From Pampus argenteus (lineage: Eukaryota > Chordata > Actinopteri > Scombriformes > Stromateidae): DNA of 64,000 nucleotides. The position numbers were made by a program, and so were the translations under genes. Shown piece after piece: positions 49,400-61,200 of this stretch (position 1 is the stretch's first letter; every line of letters starts with the position of its first letter). A model generated the notes under the pieces. The model ran no database searches, was not told the DNA's origin, and worked only from the letters and a program-made list of their open reading frames with translations. The stretch spans positions 25,566,501-25,630,500 of the forward strand of contig CM072863.1 of assembly GCA_036937835.1 (NCBI GenBank), given 5' to 3'.

Positions 49400-49779
49400 C
49401 CATCAACAAGTAACTGATTTCTAATGATTAGGACCAAAAAACTCACTTCTGAGAGCTTCCTGCAGCTTTTACTGTAACATTTGTAAAAATGGCTTTCTCT
49501 CAGCGAGAGAAGGTCAAAGCTGACAACTACAGTTTTTCTTAAACAAGGAGCAATATTTTCAATCAAAACCATGTTTTCCATCAACAAGTAACAGATTTCT
49601 AATGATTAGGACCAAAAAACTCACTTCTGAGAGCTTCCTACAGCTTTTACTGTAACATTTGTAAAAATATCTTTCTCTCAGGCCAAAACTGACAACTACA
49701 GTTTTTCTTAAACAAGGAGCAATATTTTCAATCAAAACCATGTTTGCCATCAACAAGTAACTGATTTCTAATGATTAGG

Positions 49780-50297
49780 ACCAAAAAACTCACTTCTGAG
49801 AGCTTCCTGCAGCTTTTACTGTAACATTTGTAAAAATATCTTTCTCTCAGGCCAAAACTGACAACTACAGTTTTTCTTAAACAAGGAGCAATATTTTCAA
49901 TCAAAACCATGTTTGCCATCAACAAGTAACTGATTTCTAATGATTAGGACCAAAAAAGGCACTTCTTAGAGCTTCCTGCAGCTTTTACTGTAACATTTGT
50001 AAAAAATAGCTTTCTCTCCGGCCAAAACTGACAACTACAGTTTTTCTTAAACAAGGAGCAATATTTTCCATCAAAACCATGTTTTCCATCAACAAGTAAC
50101 TGATTTCTAATGATTAGGACCAAAAAACTCACTTCTGAGAGCTTCCTGCAGCTTTTACTGTAACATTTGTAAAAAATAGCTTTCTCTCAGGGAGAGAAGG
50201 TCAAAGCTGACAACTACAGTTTTTCTTAAACAAGGAGCAATATTTTCAATCAAAACCATGTTTGCCATCAACAAGTAACTGATTTCTAATGATTATG
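49780..50297 (-). repeat. 518-bp three-monomer tandem duplication, copy 1
   Basis: The units are atatctttc, aaaaaaggcac with a 6-A ccgg end, and a 178-bp unit with the distinctive agggagagaagg insertion form (about 50190). All recur at +518. Confidence 0.9.
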
Positions 50298-50815
50298 ACC
50301 AAAAAACTCACTTCTGAGAGCTTCCTGCAGCTTTTACTGTAACATTTGTAAAAATATCTTTCTCTCAGGCCAAAACTGACAACTACAGTTTTTCTTAAAC
50401 AAGGAGCAATATTTTCAATCAAAACCATGTTTGCCATCAACAAGTAACTGATTTCTAATGATTAGGACCAAAAAAGGCACTTCTTAGAGCTTCCTGCAGC
50501 TTTTACTGTAACATTTGTAAAAAATAGCTTTCTCTCCGGCCAAAACTGACAACTACAGTTTTTCTTAAACAAGGAGCAATATTTTCCATCAAAACCATGT
50601 TTTCCATCAACAAGTAACTGATTTCTAATGATTAGGACCAAAAAACTCACTTCTGAGAGCTTCCTGCAGCTTTTACTGTAACATTTGTAAAAAATAGCTT
50701 TCTCTCAGGGAGAGAAGGTCAAAGCTGACAACTACAGTTTTTCTTAAACAAGGAGCAATATTTTCAATCAAAACCATGTTTGCCATCAACAAGTAACTGA
50801 TTTCTAATGATTATG
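50298..50815 (-). repeat. 518-bp three-monomer tandem duplication, copy 2
   Basis: Direct partner of the preceding block with agggagag at about 50708. Homology continues to about 50874. It is followed by two tctaaaac units that each carry gtttgccgtcaac (about 50951 and 51120), a 169-bp single-unit duplication. Confidence 0.9.
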
Positions 50816-53800
50816 ACCAAAAAACTCACTTCTGAGAGCTTCCTGCAGCTTTTACTGTAACATTTGTAAAAATAGCTTTCTCTCAGGCCAAAACTGACAA
50901 CTACAGTTTTTCTAAAACAAGGAGCAATATTTTCAATCAAAACCATGTTTGCCGTCAACAAGTAACTGATTTCTAATGATTATGACCAAAAAACTCACTT
51001 CTGAGAGCTTCCTGCAGCTTTTACTGTAACATTTGTAAAAATAGCTTTCTCTCAGGCCAAAACTGACAACTACAGTTTTTCTAAAACAAGGAGCAATATT
51101 TTCAATCAAAACCATGTTTGCCGTCAACAAGTAACTGATTTCTAATGATTAGGACCAAAAAACTCACTTCTGAGAGCTTCCTGCAGCTTTTACTGTAACA
51201 TTTGTAAAAATAGCTTTCTCTCAGCGAGAGAAGGCCAAAACTGACAACTACAATTTTCTTAAACAACGAGCAATATTTTCAATCAAAACCATGTTTGCCA
51301 TCAACAAGTAACTGATTTCTAATGATTATGACCAAAAAACTCACTTCTGAGAGCTTCCTGCAGCTTTTACTGTAACATTTGTAAAAAATAGCTTTCTCTC
51401 CGGCCAAAACTGACAACTACAGTTTTTCTTAAACAAGGAGCAATATTTTCCATCAAAACCATGTTTGCCATCAACAAGTAACTGATTTCTAATGATTATG
51501 ACCAAAAAACTCACTTCTGAGAGCTTCCTGCAGCTTTTACTGTAACATTTGTAAAAAATAGCTTTCTCTCAGGCCAAAACTGACAACTACAGTTTTTCTA
51601 AAACAAGGAGCAATATTTTCAATCAAAACCATGTTTGCCATCAACAAGTAACTGATTTCTAATGATTAGGACCAAAAAACTCACTTCTGAGAGCTTCCTG
51701 CAGCTTTTACTGTAACATTTGTAAAAATAGCTTTCTCTCAGCGAGAGAAGGCCAAAACTGACAACTACAATTTTCTTAAACAACGAGCAATATTTTCAAT
51801 CAAAACCATGTTTGCCATCAACAAGTAACTGATTTCTAATGATTAGGACCAAAAAACTCACTTCTGAGAGCTTCCTGCAGCTTTTACTGTAACATTTGTA
51901 AAAAATAGCTTTCTCTCCGGCCAAAACTGACAACTACAGTTTTTCTTAAACAAGGAGCAATATTTTCCATCAAAACCATGTTTGCCATCAACAAGTAACT
52001 GATTTCTAATGATTAGGACCAAAAAACTCACTTCTGAGAACTTCCTGCAGCTTTTACTGTAACATTTGTAAAAATAGCTTTCTCTCAGGCCAAAACTGAC
52101 AACTACAGTTTTTTTTAAACAAGGAGCAATATTTTCAATCAAAACCATGTTTGTCATCAACAAGTAACTGATTTCTAATGATTAGGACCAAAAAACTCAC
52201 TTCTTAGAGCTTCCTGCAGCTTTTACTGTAACATTTGTAAAAATAGCTTTCTCTCCGGCCAAAACTGACAACTACAGTTTTCTTAAACAACGAGCAATAT
52301 TTTCAATCAAAACCATGTTTGCCATCAACAAGTAACTGATTTCTAATGATTAGGACCAAAAAACTCACTTCTGAGAGCTTCCTGCAGCTTTTACTGTAAC
52401 ATTTGTAAAAATAGCTTTCTCTCCGGCCAAAACTGACAACTACAGTTTTTCTTAAACAAGGAGAGATATTTTCCATCAAAACCATGTTTGACATCAACAA
52501 GTAACTGATTTCTAATGATTAGGACCAAAAAACTCACTTCTGAGAGCTTCCTGCAGCTTTTACTGTAACATTTGTAAAGATAGCTTTCTCTCAGGCCAAA
52601 ACTGACAACTACAGTTTTTTTTAAACAAGGAGCAATATTTTCCATCAAAACCATGTTTGATGTTGATACAAGTAACTGATTTCTAATGATTGGGACCAAA
52701 AAACTCACTTCTGAGAGCTTCCTGCAGCTTTTACTGTAACATTTGTAAAGATAGCTTTCTCTCAGGCCAAAACTGACAACTACAGTTTTTCTTAAACAAG
52801 GAGCAATATTTTCAATCAAAACCATGTTTGCCATCAACAAGTAACTGATTTCTAATGATTAGGACCAAAAAACTCACTTCTGAGAGCTTCCTGCAGCTTT
52901 TACTGTAACATTTGTAAAAATATCTTTCTCTCAGGCCAAAACTGACAACTACAGTTTTTCTTAAACAAGGAGCAATATTTTCAATCAAAACCATGTTTGC
53001 CATCAACAAGTAACTGATTTCTAATGATTAGGACCAAAAAAGGCACTTCTTAGAGCTTCCTGCAGCTTTTACTGTAACATTTGTAAAAATAGCTTTCTCT
53101 CTGGCCAAAACTGACAACTACAGTTTTTCTTAAACAAGGAGCAATATTTTCCATCAAAACCATGTTTTCCATCAACAAGTAACTGATTTCTAATGATTAG
53201 GACCAAAAAACTCACTTCTGAGAGCTTCCTGCAGCTTTTACTGTAACATTTGTAAAAATAGCTTTCTCTCAGCGAGAGAAGGTCAAAGCTGACAACTACA
53301 GTTTTTCTTAAACAAGGAGCAATATTTTCAATCAAAACCATGTTTGCCATCAACAAGTAACTGATTTCTAATGATTATGACCAAAAAACTCACTTCTGAG
53401 AGCTTCCTGCAGCTTTTACTGTAACATTTGTAAAAATAGCTTTCTCTCAGGCCAAAACTGACAACTACAGTTTTTCTAAAACAAGGAGCAATATTTTCAA
53501 TCAAAACCATGTTTGCCATCAACAAGTAACTGATTTCTAATGATTAGGACCAAAAAACTCACTTCTGAGAGCTTCCTGCAGCTTTTACTGTAACATTTGT
53601 AAAAATAGCTTTCTCTCAGCGAGAGAAGGCCAAAACTGACAACTACAATTTTCTTAAACAACGAGCAATATTTTCAATCAAAACCATGTTTGCCATCAAC
53701 AAGTAACTGATTTCTAATGATTATGACCAAAAAACTCACTTCTGAGAGCTTCCTGCAGCTTTTACTGTAACATTTGTAAAAAATAGCTTTCTCTCCGGCC

Positions 53801-54488
53801 AAAACTGACAACTACAGTTTTTCTTAAACAAGGAGCAATATTTTCCATCAAAACCATGTTTGCCATCAACAAGTAACTGATTTCTAATGATTATGACCAA
53901 AAAACTCACTTCTGAGAGCTTCCTGCAGCTTTTACTGTAACATTTGTAAAAATAGCTTTCTCTCAGGCCAAACCTGACAACTACAGTTTTTCTAAAACAA
54001 GGAGCAATATTTTCCATCAAAACCATGTTTGCCATCAACAAGTAACTGATTTCTAATGATTAGGACCAAAAAACTCACTTCTGAGAGCTTCCTGCAGCTT
54101 TTACTGTAACATTTGTAAAAATAGCTTTCTCTCAGGCCAAAACTGACAACTACAGTTTTTCTAAAACAAGGAGCAATATTTTCAATCAAAACCATGTTTG
54201 CCATCAACAAGTAACTGATTTCTAATGATTAGGACCAAAAAACTCACTTCTGAGAGCTTCCTGCAGCTTTTACTGTAACATTTGTAAAAAATAGCTTTCT
54301 CTCCGGCCAAAACTGACAACTACAGTTTTTCTTAAACAAGGAGCAATATTTTCCATCAAAACCATGTTTTCCATCAACAAGTAACTGATTTCTAATGATT
54401 AGGACCAAAAAACTCACTTCTGAGAGCTTCCTGCAGCTTTTACTGTAACATTTGTAAAAATAGCTTTCTCTCAGGCCAAAACTGACAA
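50816..54488 (-). repeat. Mixed monomers with copies of 3-5 kb blocks
   Basis: From 53069 to 54041 the order matches 2370-3342 at a 50699-bp offset. From 51858 to 52260 it resembles the 5255-5620 units (ttttttttaaac with gtttgtcatc). A micro-inverted unit lies at about 52659, giving a 171-bp unit and a 149-codon frame. Confidence 0.7.
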
Positions 54489-55740
54489 CTACAGTTTTCT
54501 TAAACAACGAGCAATATTTTCAATCAAAACCATGTTTGATGTTGATACAAGTAACTGATTTCTAATGATTGGGACCAAAAAACTCACTTCTGAGAGCTTC
54601 CTGCAGCTTTTACTGTAACATTTGTAAAGATAGCTTTCTCTCAGGCCAAAACTGACAACTACAGTTTTTCTTAAACAAGGAGCAATATTTTCAATCAAAA
54701 CCATGTTTGCCATCAACAAGTAACTGATTTCTAATGATTAGGACCAAAAAACTCACTTCTGAGAGCTTCCTGCAGCTTTTACTGTAACATTTGTAAAAAT
54801 AGCTTTCTCTCAGCGAGAGAAGGCCAAAACTGACAACTACAGTTTTCTTAAACAAGGAGCAATATTTTCAATCAAAACCATGTTTGCCATCAACAAGTAA
54901 CTGATTTCTAATGATTATGACCAAAAAACTCACTTCTGAGAGCTTCCTGCAGCTTTTACTGTAACATTTGTAAAAATAGCTTTCTCTCAGGCCAAAACTG
55001 ACAACTACAGTTTTTCTAAAACAAGGAGCAATATTTTCCATCAAAACCATGTTTTCCATCAACAAGTAACTGATTTCTAATGATTAGGACCAAAAAACTC
55101 ACTTCTGAGAGCTTCCTGCAGCTTTTACTATAACATTTGTAAAAATAGCTTTCTCTCAGCGAGAGAAGGCCAAAACTGACAACTACAATTTTTCTTAAAC
55201 AAGGAGCAATATTTTCAATCAAAACCATGTTTGCCATCAACAAGTAACTGATTTCTAATGATTAAGACCAAAAAACTCACTTCTGAGAGCTTCCTGCAGC
55301 TTTTACTGTAACATTTGTAAAAATAGCTTTCTCTCCGGCCAAAACTGACAACTACAGTTTTTCTTAAACAAGGAGCAATATTTTCCATCAAAACCATGTT
55401 TGCCATCAACAAGTAACTGATTTCTAATGATTAGGACCAAAAACTCACTTCTGAGAGCTTCCTGCAGCTTTTACTGTAACATTTGTAAAAATAGCTTTCT
55501 CTCAGACCAAAACTGACAACTACAGTTTTTTTTAAACAAGGAGCAATATTTTCAATCAAAACCATGTTTGTCATCAAAAAGTAACTGATTTCTAATGATT
55601 AGGACCAAAAAACTCACTTCTTAGAGCTTCCTGCAGCTTTTACTGTAACATTTGTAAAAATAGCTTTCTCTGAGGCCAAAACTGACAACTACAGTTTTCT
55701 TAAACAAGGAGCAATATTTTCAATCAAAACCATGTTTGCC
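54489..55740 (-). repeat. Block shared with 22975 and 28301
   Basis: Micro-inverted unit with gattgggacc (about 54538-54570), tctaaaac, 178-bp type II, gattaagacc, ccaaaaactc, tctcagacc and gtcatcaaaaag (about 55571). It runs at a constant 25849-bp offset from 29019 onward. The aacaacta/attgctttc unit of the other copies is missing here, an internal deletion relative to them. Confidence 0.8.
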
Positions 55741-55897
55741 ATCAACAAGTAACTGATTTCTAATGATTAGGACCAAAAAACTCACTTCTGAGAGCTTCCT
55801 GCAGCTTTTACTGTAACATTTGTAAAAATAGCTTTCTCTCAGCGAGAGAAGGTCAAAGCTGACAACTACAGTTTTTCTTAAACAAGGAGCAATATTT

Positions 55898-56451
55898 TCA
55901 ATCAAAACCATGTTTGCCATCAACAAGTAACTGATTTCTAATGATTAGGACCAAAAAACTCACTTCTGAGAGCTTCCTGCAGCTTTTACTGTAACATTTG
56001 TAAAAATAGCTTTCTCTCAGCAAGAGAAGGTCAAAGCTGACAACTACAGTTTTTCTTAAACAAGGAGCAATATTTTCAATCAAAACCATGTTTGCCATCA
56101 ACAAGTAACTGATTTCTAATGATTAGGACCAAAAAACTCACTTCTGAGAGCTTCCTGCAGCTTTTACTGTAACATTTGTAAAAATAGCTTTCTCTCCGGC
56201 CAAAACTGACAACTACAGTTTTTCTTAAACAAGGAGCAATATTTTCCATCAAAACCATGTTTTCCATCAACAAGTAACTGATTTCTAATGATTAGGACCA
56301 AAAAACTCACTTCTGAGAGCTTCCTGCAGCTTTTACTGTAACATTTGTAAAAATAGCTTTCTCTCAGCAAGAGAAGGTCAAAGCTGACAACTACAGTTTT
56401 TCTTAAACAAGGAGCAATATTTTCAATCAAAACCATGTTTGCCATCAACAA
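55898..56451 (-). repeat. Five-monomer cassette, partial copy (units 1-3)
   Basis: Two agcaagag units flank the ccgg unit, here with gattaggacc where the other copies have gattatgacc. A third agcaagag unit follows at 56423 with aaaaaattactt (about 56480). This is the last cassette before the strand switch, about 460 bp away. Confidence 0.78.
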
Positions 56452-56779
56452 GTAACTGATTTCTAATGATTAGGACCAAAAAAATTACTTCTGAGAGCTT
56501 CCTGCAGCTTTTACTGTAACATTTGTAAAAATAGCTTTCTCTCAGCAAGAGAAGGTCAAAGCTGACAACTACAGTTTTTCTTAAACAAGGAGCAATATTT
56601 TCAATCAAAACCATGTTTGCCATCAACAAGTAACTGATTTCTAATGATTAGGACCAAAAAACTCACTTCTGAGAGCTTCCTGCAGCTTTTACTGTAACAT
56701 TTGTAAAAATATCTTTCTCTCAGGCCAAAACTGACAACTACAGTTTTTCTTAAACAAGGAGCAATATTTTCAATCAAAA

Positions 56780-57085
56780 CCATGTTTGCCATCAACAAGT
56801 AACTGATTTCTAATGATTAGAACCAAAAAACTCACTTCTGAGAGCTTCCTGCAGCTTTTACTGTAACATTTGTAAAAATAGCTTTGTCTCAGGCCAAAAC
56901 TGACAACTACATGGTTTTGATTGAAAATATTGCTCCTTGTTTAAAAAAAACTGTAGTTGTAAGTTTTGGCCTGAGAGAAAGCTATTTTTACAAATGTTAC
57001 AGTAAAAGCTGCAGGAAGCTCTCAGAAGTGAGTTTTTGTTCCTAATCATTAGAAATCAGTTACTTGTTGATGGCAAACATGGTTT
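56780..57085. repeat. Imperfect inverted repeat centred on the strand switch
   Basis: Because the family flips strand, bases left of 56911 are nearly complementary to those right of 56952. A 40-nt unpaired centre (56912-56951) corresponds to consensus positions 12-51. The arms match over more than one monomer but are not identical. Right-arm differences include gtaag for gtcag at about 56959, ctgagagaaag against the left arm's gagacaaag, and one T fewer near 57030. A cruciform is possible in principle. The mismatches argue against the arms being one strand read twice. Confidence 0.85.
56909..56911. other. Strand-switch junction between the two arrays
   Basis: The left array reads normally through ggccaaaactgacaact and aca. 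The next bases, tggttttgattg, are the reverse complement of a different part of the monomer. The left side leaves the repeat at about consensus position 11 and the right side enters at about position 52 of the other strand. The trinucleotide ACA fits either side (ctaca on the left, caaaca on the right), so the breakpoint has 3 bp of microhomology and cannot be placed more precisely. No filler sequence is present. This is the only orientation change I found in the window. Confidence 0.93.
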
Positions 57086-57401
57086 TGATTGAAAATATTG
57101 CTCCTTGTTTAAGAAAAACTGTAGTTGTCAGTTTTGGCCTGAGAGAAAGCTATTTTGACAAATGTTACAGTAAAAGCTGCAGGAAGCTCTCAGAAGTGAG
57201 TTTTTTGGTCCTAATCATTAGAAATCAGTTACTTGTTGATGGCAAACATGGTTTTGATTGAAAATATTGCTCCTTGTTTAAGAAAAACTGTAGTTGTCAG
57301 TTTTGGCCTGAGAAAAAGCTATTTTTACAAATGTTACAGTAAAAGCTGCAGGAAGCTCTCAGAAGTGAGTCTTTTGGTCCTAATCATTAGAAATCAGTTA
57401 C

Positions 57402-57926
57402 TTGTTGATGGCAAACATGGTTTTGATTGAAAATATTGCTCCTTGTTTAAGAAAAACTGTAGTTGTCAGTTTTGGCCTGAGAGAAAGCTATCTTTACAAA
57501 TGTTACAGTAAAAGCTGCAGGAAGCTCTTAGAAGTGAGTTTTTCGGTCCTAATCATTAGATATCAGTTACTTGTTGATGGCAAACATGGTTTTGATTGAA
57601 AATATTGCTCCTTGTTTAAGAAAAACTGTAGTTGTCATTTTTGACCTTCTCTCGCTGAGAGAAAGCTATTTTTACGAATGTTACAGTAAAAGCTGCAGGA
57701 AGCTCTCAAAAGTGAGTTTTTTGGTCCTAATCATTAGAAATCAGTTACTTGTTGATGGCAAACATGGTTTTGATTGAAAATATTGCTCCTTGTTTACGAA
57801 AAACTGTAGTTGTCAGTTTTGACCTTCTCTCGCTGAGAGAAAGCTATTTTTACGAATGTTACAGTAAAAGCTGCAGGAAGCTCTCAGAAGTGAGTTTTTT
57901 GGTCCTAATCATTAGAAATCAGTTAC
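57402..57926 (+). repeat. Right-array three-monomer cassette (525 bp), copy 1
   Basis: The units are a 169-bp monomer with ctatctttac, ctcttagaag, tttttcggtcc and attagatatc; a 178-bp monomer with gtcatttttgacc, acgaatg and ctcaaaagtg; and a 178-bp monomer with gtcagttttgacc and acgaatg. The set recurs at 58790, 61201 and 63266, so this array has its own higher-order unit. Confidence 0.85.
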
Positions 57927-58789
57927 TTGTTGATGGCAAACATGGTTTTGATTGAAAATATTGCTCCTTGTTTAAGAAAAACTGTAGTTGTCAGTTTTGG
58001 CCTGAGAGAAAGCTATTTTTACAAATGTTACAGTAAAAGCTGCAGGAAGCTCTCAGAAGTGAGTTTTTTGGTCCTAATCATTAGAAATCAGTTACTTGTT
58101 GATGGCAAACATGGTTTTGATTGAAAATATTGCTCCTTGTTTAAGAAAAACTGTAGTTGTCAGTTTTGGCCTGAGAGAAAGCTATTTTTACAAATGTTAC
58201 AGTAAAAGCTGCAGGAAGCTCTCAGAAGTGAGTTTTTTGGTCCTAATCATTAGAAATCAGTTACTTGTTGATGGCAAACATGGTTTTGATTGAAAATATT
58301 GCTCCTTGTTTAAGAAAAACTGTAGTTGTCAGCTTTGACCTTCTCTCGCTGAGAGAAAGCTATTTTTACAAATGTTACAGTAAAAGCTGCAGGAAGCTCT
58401 CAGAAGTGAGTTTTTTGGTCCTAATCATTAGAAATCAGTTACTTGTTGATGGCAAACATGGTTTTGATTGAAAATATTGCTCCTTGTTTAAGAAAAACTG
58501 TAGTTGTCAGTTTTGGCCTGAGAGAAAGATATTTTTACAAATGTTACAGTAAAAGCTGCAGGAAGCTCTCAGAAGTGAGTTTTTTGGTCCTAATCATTAG
58601 AAATCAGTTATTTGTTGATGGCAAACATGGTTTTGATTAAAAATATTGCTCCTTGTTTAAGAAAAACTGTAGTTGTCAGCTTTGACCTTCTCTCGCTGAG
58701 AGAAAGCTATTTTTACAAATGTTACAGTAAAAGCTGCAGGAAGCTCTCAGAAGTGAGTTTTATGGTCCTAATCATTAAAAATCAGTAAC

Positions 58790-59314
58790 TTGTTGATGGC
58801 AAACATGGTTTTGATTGAAAATACTGCTCCTTGTTTAAGAAAAACTGTAGTTGTCAGTTTTAGCCTGAGAGAAAGCTATCTTTACAAATGTTACAGTAAA
58901 AGCTGCAGGAAGCTCTTAGAAGTGAGTTTTTCGGTCCTAATCATTAGATATCAGTTACTTGTTGATGGCAAACATGGTTTTGATTGAAAATATTGCTCCT
59001 TGTTTAAGAAAAACTGTAGTTGTCATTTTTGACCTTCTCTCGCTGAGAGAAAGCTATTTTTACGAATGTTACAGTAAAAGCTGCAGGAAGCTCTCAAAAG
59101 TGAGTTTTTTGGTCCTAATCATTAGAAATCAGTTACTTGTTGATGGCAAACATGGTTTTGATTGAAAATATTGCTCCTTGTTTAGGAAAAACTGTAGTTG
59201 TCAGTTTTGACCTTCTCTCGCTGAGAGAAAGCTATTTTTACGAATGTTACAGTAAAAGCTGCAGGAAGCTCTCATAAGTGAGTTTTTTGGTCCTAATCAT
59301 TAGAAATCAGTTAC
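58790..59314 (+). repeat. Right-array three-monomer cassette, copy 2
   Basis: Same three units at +1388 from copy 1. Private changes are atactgctcc (about 58822), agttttagcc (about 58856), tttaggaaaa (about 59182) and ctcataagtg (about 59273). Confidence 0.85.
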
Positions 59315-59828
59315 TTGTTGATGGCAAACATGGTTTTGATTGAAAATATTGCTCCTTGTTTAAGAAAAACTGTAGTTGTCAGTTTTGGCCTGAGAGAAAG
59401 CTATCTTTACAAATGTTACAGTAAAAGCTGCAGGAAGCTCTCAGAAGTGAATTTTTTGGTCCTAATCATTAGAAATCAGTTACTTGTTGATGGCAAACAT
59501 GGTTTTGATTGAAAATATTGCTCCTTGTTTAACAAAAACTGTAGTTGTCAGTTTTGGCCTGAGAGAAAGCTATTTTTACAAATGTTACAGTAAAAGCTGC
59601 AGGAAGCTCTAAGAAGTGAGTTTTTTGGTCCTAATCATTAGAAATCAGTGACTTGTTGATGGCAAACATGGTTTTGATTGAAAATATTGCTCCTTGTTTA
59701 AGAAAAACTGTAGTTGTCAGCTTTGACCTTCTCTCGCTGAGAGAAAGCTATTTTTTACAAATGTTACAGTAAAAGCTGCAGGAAGCTCTCAGAAGTGAGT
59801 TGTTTGGTCCTAATCATTAGAAATCAGT
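59315..59828 (+). repeat. Right-array 2918-bp-offset repeat, copy 1
   Basis: A unit with ctatctttac, a unit with gtttaacaaaaac and ctctaagaag, then cagtgacttg followed by a 178-bp unit with gtcagctttgacc and gagttgtttgg. The order recurs at 62233-62746, and its second unit again at 63829-63970. Confidence 0.8.
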
Positions 59829-60135
59829 AACTTGTTGATGGCAAACATGGTTTTGATTGAAAATATTGCTCCTTGTTTAAAAAAAACTGTAGTTGTCAGT
59901 TTTGGCCTGAGAAAAAGCTATTTTACAAATGTTACAGTAAAAGCTGCAGGAAGCTCTCAGAAGTGAGTTTTTTGGTCCTAATCATTAGAAATCAGTTACT
60001 TGTTGATGGCAAACATGGTTTTGATTGAAAATATTGCTCCTTGTTTAAAAAAAACTGTAGTTGTAAGTTTTGGCCTGAGAGAAAGCTATTTTTACAAATG
60101 TTACAGTAAAAGCTGCAGGAAGCCCTCAGAAATGA

Positions 60136-60770
60136 GTTTTTTGGTCCTAATCATTAGAAATCAGTTACTTGTTGATGGCAAACATGGTTTTGATTGAAAA
60201 TATTGCTCCTTGTTTAAGAAAAACTGTAGTTGTCAGTTTTGACCTTCTCTCGCTGAGAGAAAGCTATTTTTACGAATGTTACAGTAAAAGCTGCAGGAAG
60301 CTCTCAGAAGTGAGTTTTTTGGTCCTAATCATTAGAAATCAGTTACTTGTTGATGGCAAACATGGTTTTGATTGAAAATATTGCTCCTTGTTTAAGAAAA
60401 ACTGTAGTTATCAGTTTTGGCCTGAGAGAAAGCTATATTTACAAATGTTACAGTAAAAGCTGCAGGGAGCTCTCAGAAGTGAGTTTTTTGGTCCTAATCA
60501 TTAGAAATCAGTTACTTGTTGATGGCAAACATGGTTTTGATTGAAAATATTGCTCGTTGTTTAAGAAAAACTGTAGTTGTCAGTTTTGGCCTGAGAAAAA
60601 GCTATTTTTACAAATGTTACAGTAAAAGCTGCAGGAAGCTCTCAGAAGTGAGTTTTTTGGTCCTAATCATTAGAAATCAGTTACTTGTTGATGGCAAACA
60701 TGGTTTTGATTGAAAATATTGCTCCTTGTTTAAGAAAAACTGTAGTTGTCAGTTTTGGCCTGAGAGAAAG
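60136..60770 (+). repeat. Right-array 1379-bp-offset repeat, copy 1
   Basis: A 178-bp acgaatg unit, a unit with gttatcag, ctatattt and gcagggagc, and a unit with gctcgttg and gagaaaaagc recur at 61515-62149. The copies part near 60770, gagaaagct against gagaaagat. Confidence 0.8.
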
Positions 60771-61200
60771 CTATTTTTACAAATGTTACAGTAAAAGCTG
60801 CAGGAAGCTCTCAGAAGTGAGTTTTTTGGTCCTAATCATTAGAAATCAGTTACTTGTTGATGGCAAACATGGTTTTGATTGAAAATATTGCTCCTTGTTT
60901 AAGAAAAACTGTAGTTGTCAGTTTTGGCCTGAGAGAAAGATATTTTTACAAATGTTACAGTAAAAGCTGCAGGAAGCTCTCAGAAGTGAGTTTTTTGGTC
61001 CTAATCATTAGAAATCAGTTACTTGTTGATGGCAAACATGGTTTTGATTGAAAATATTGCTCCTTGTTTAAGAAAAACTGTAGTTGTCAGCTTTGACCTT
61101 CTCTCGCTGAGAGAAAGCTATTTTTACAAATGTTACAGTAAAAGCTGCAGGAAGCTCTCAGAATTGAGTTTTTTGGTCCTAATCATTAGAAATCAGTTAC

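Larger units (their letters stand above)
1..56911 (-). repeat. Left satellite array, 169/178-bp monomers, minus orientation
   Basis: This is an uninterrupted head-to-tail tandem array. Taking the monomer start as ctgacaactac, the first units run 1-178 and 179-347, and the same landmarks recur every 169 or 178 bp up to 56911: tttttcttaaac, the 11-bp dyad ctaatgattag, the PstI core ctgcag, and the run gtaaaaatagc. Division by period gives about 330 units. Units differ by point changes and small indels (A-run length, T-run length, a 9-bp insertion), and the same variant combinations recur in order, which defines higher-order repeats. I saw no transposon, microsatellite block or unique sequence. 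Minus is assigned because the frame open through most of each monomer lies on the bottom strand here. By analogy with tandem families of similar length, a centromeric or pericentromeric role is plausible, but the sequence alone does not show it. Confidence 0.98.

Noticed and set aside
218..56858. About 65-codon open frames on the minus strand of the left array, and the same on the plus strand of the right array
   Set aside because: Every monomer has one, mostly beginning at TTG and not ATG, overlapping the next by about 30 bp in a shifted frame. The frame is a by-product of a stop-poor 169-bp repeat. There are no promoters, splice signals or codon-level conservation that I can see.
56909..56911. 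Attachment or recombinase site at the junction
   Set aside because: There is no integrase gene, no core repeat on both sides beyond ACA, and no mobile element. End joining or template switching explains it more simply.
56858..57049. 63-codon frame across the strand switch as a novel fusion gene
   Set aside because: It is simply the antisense and sense of the same repeat joined at the inversion, with no other support.
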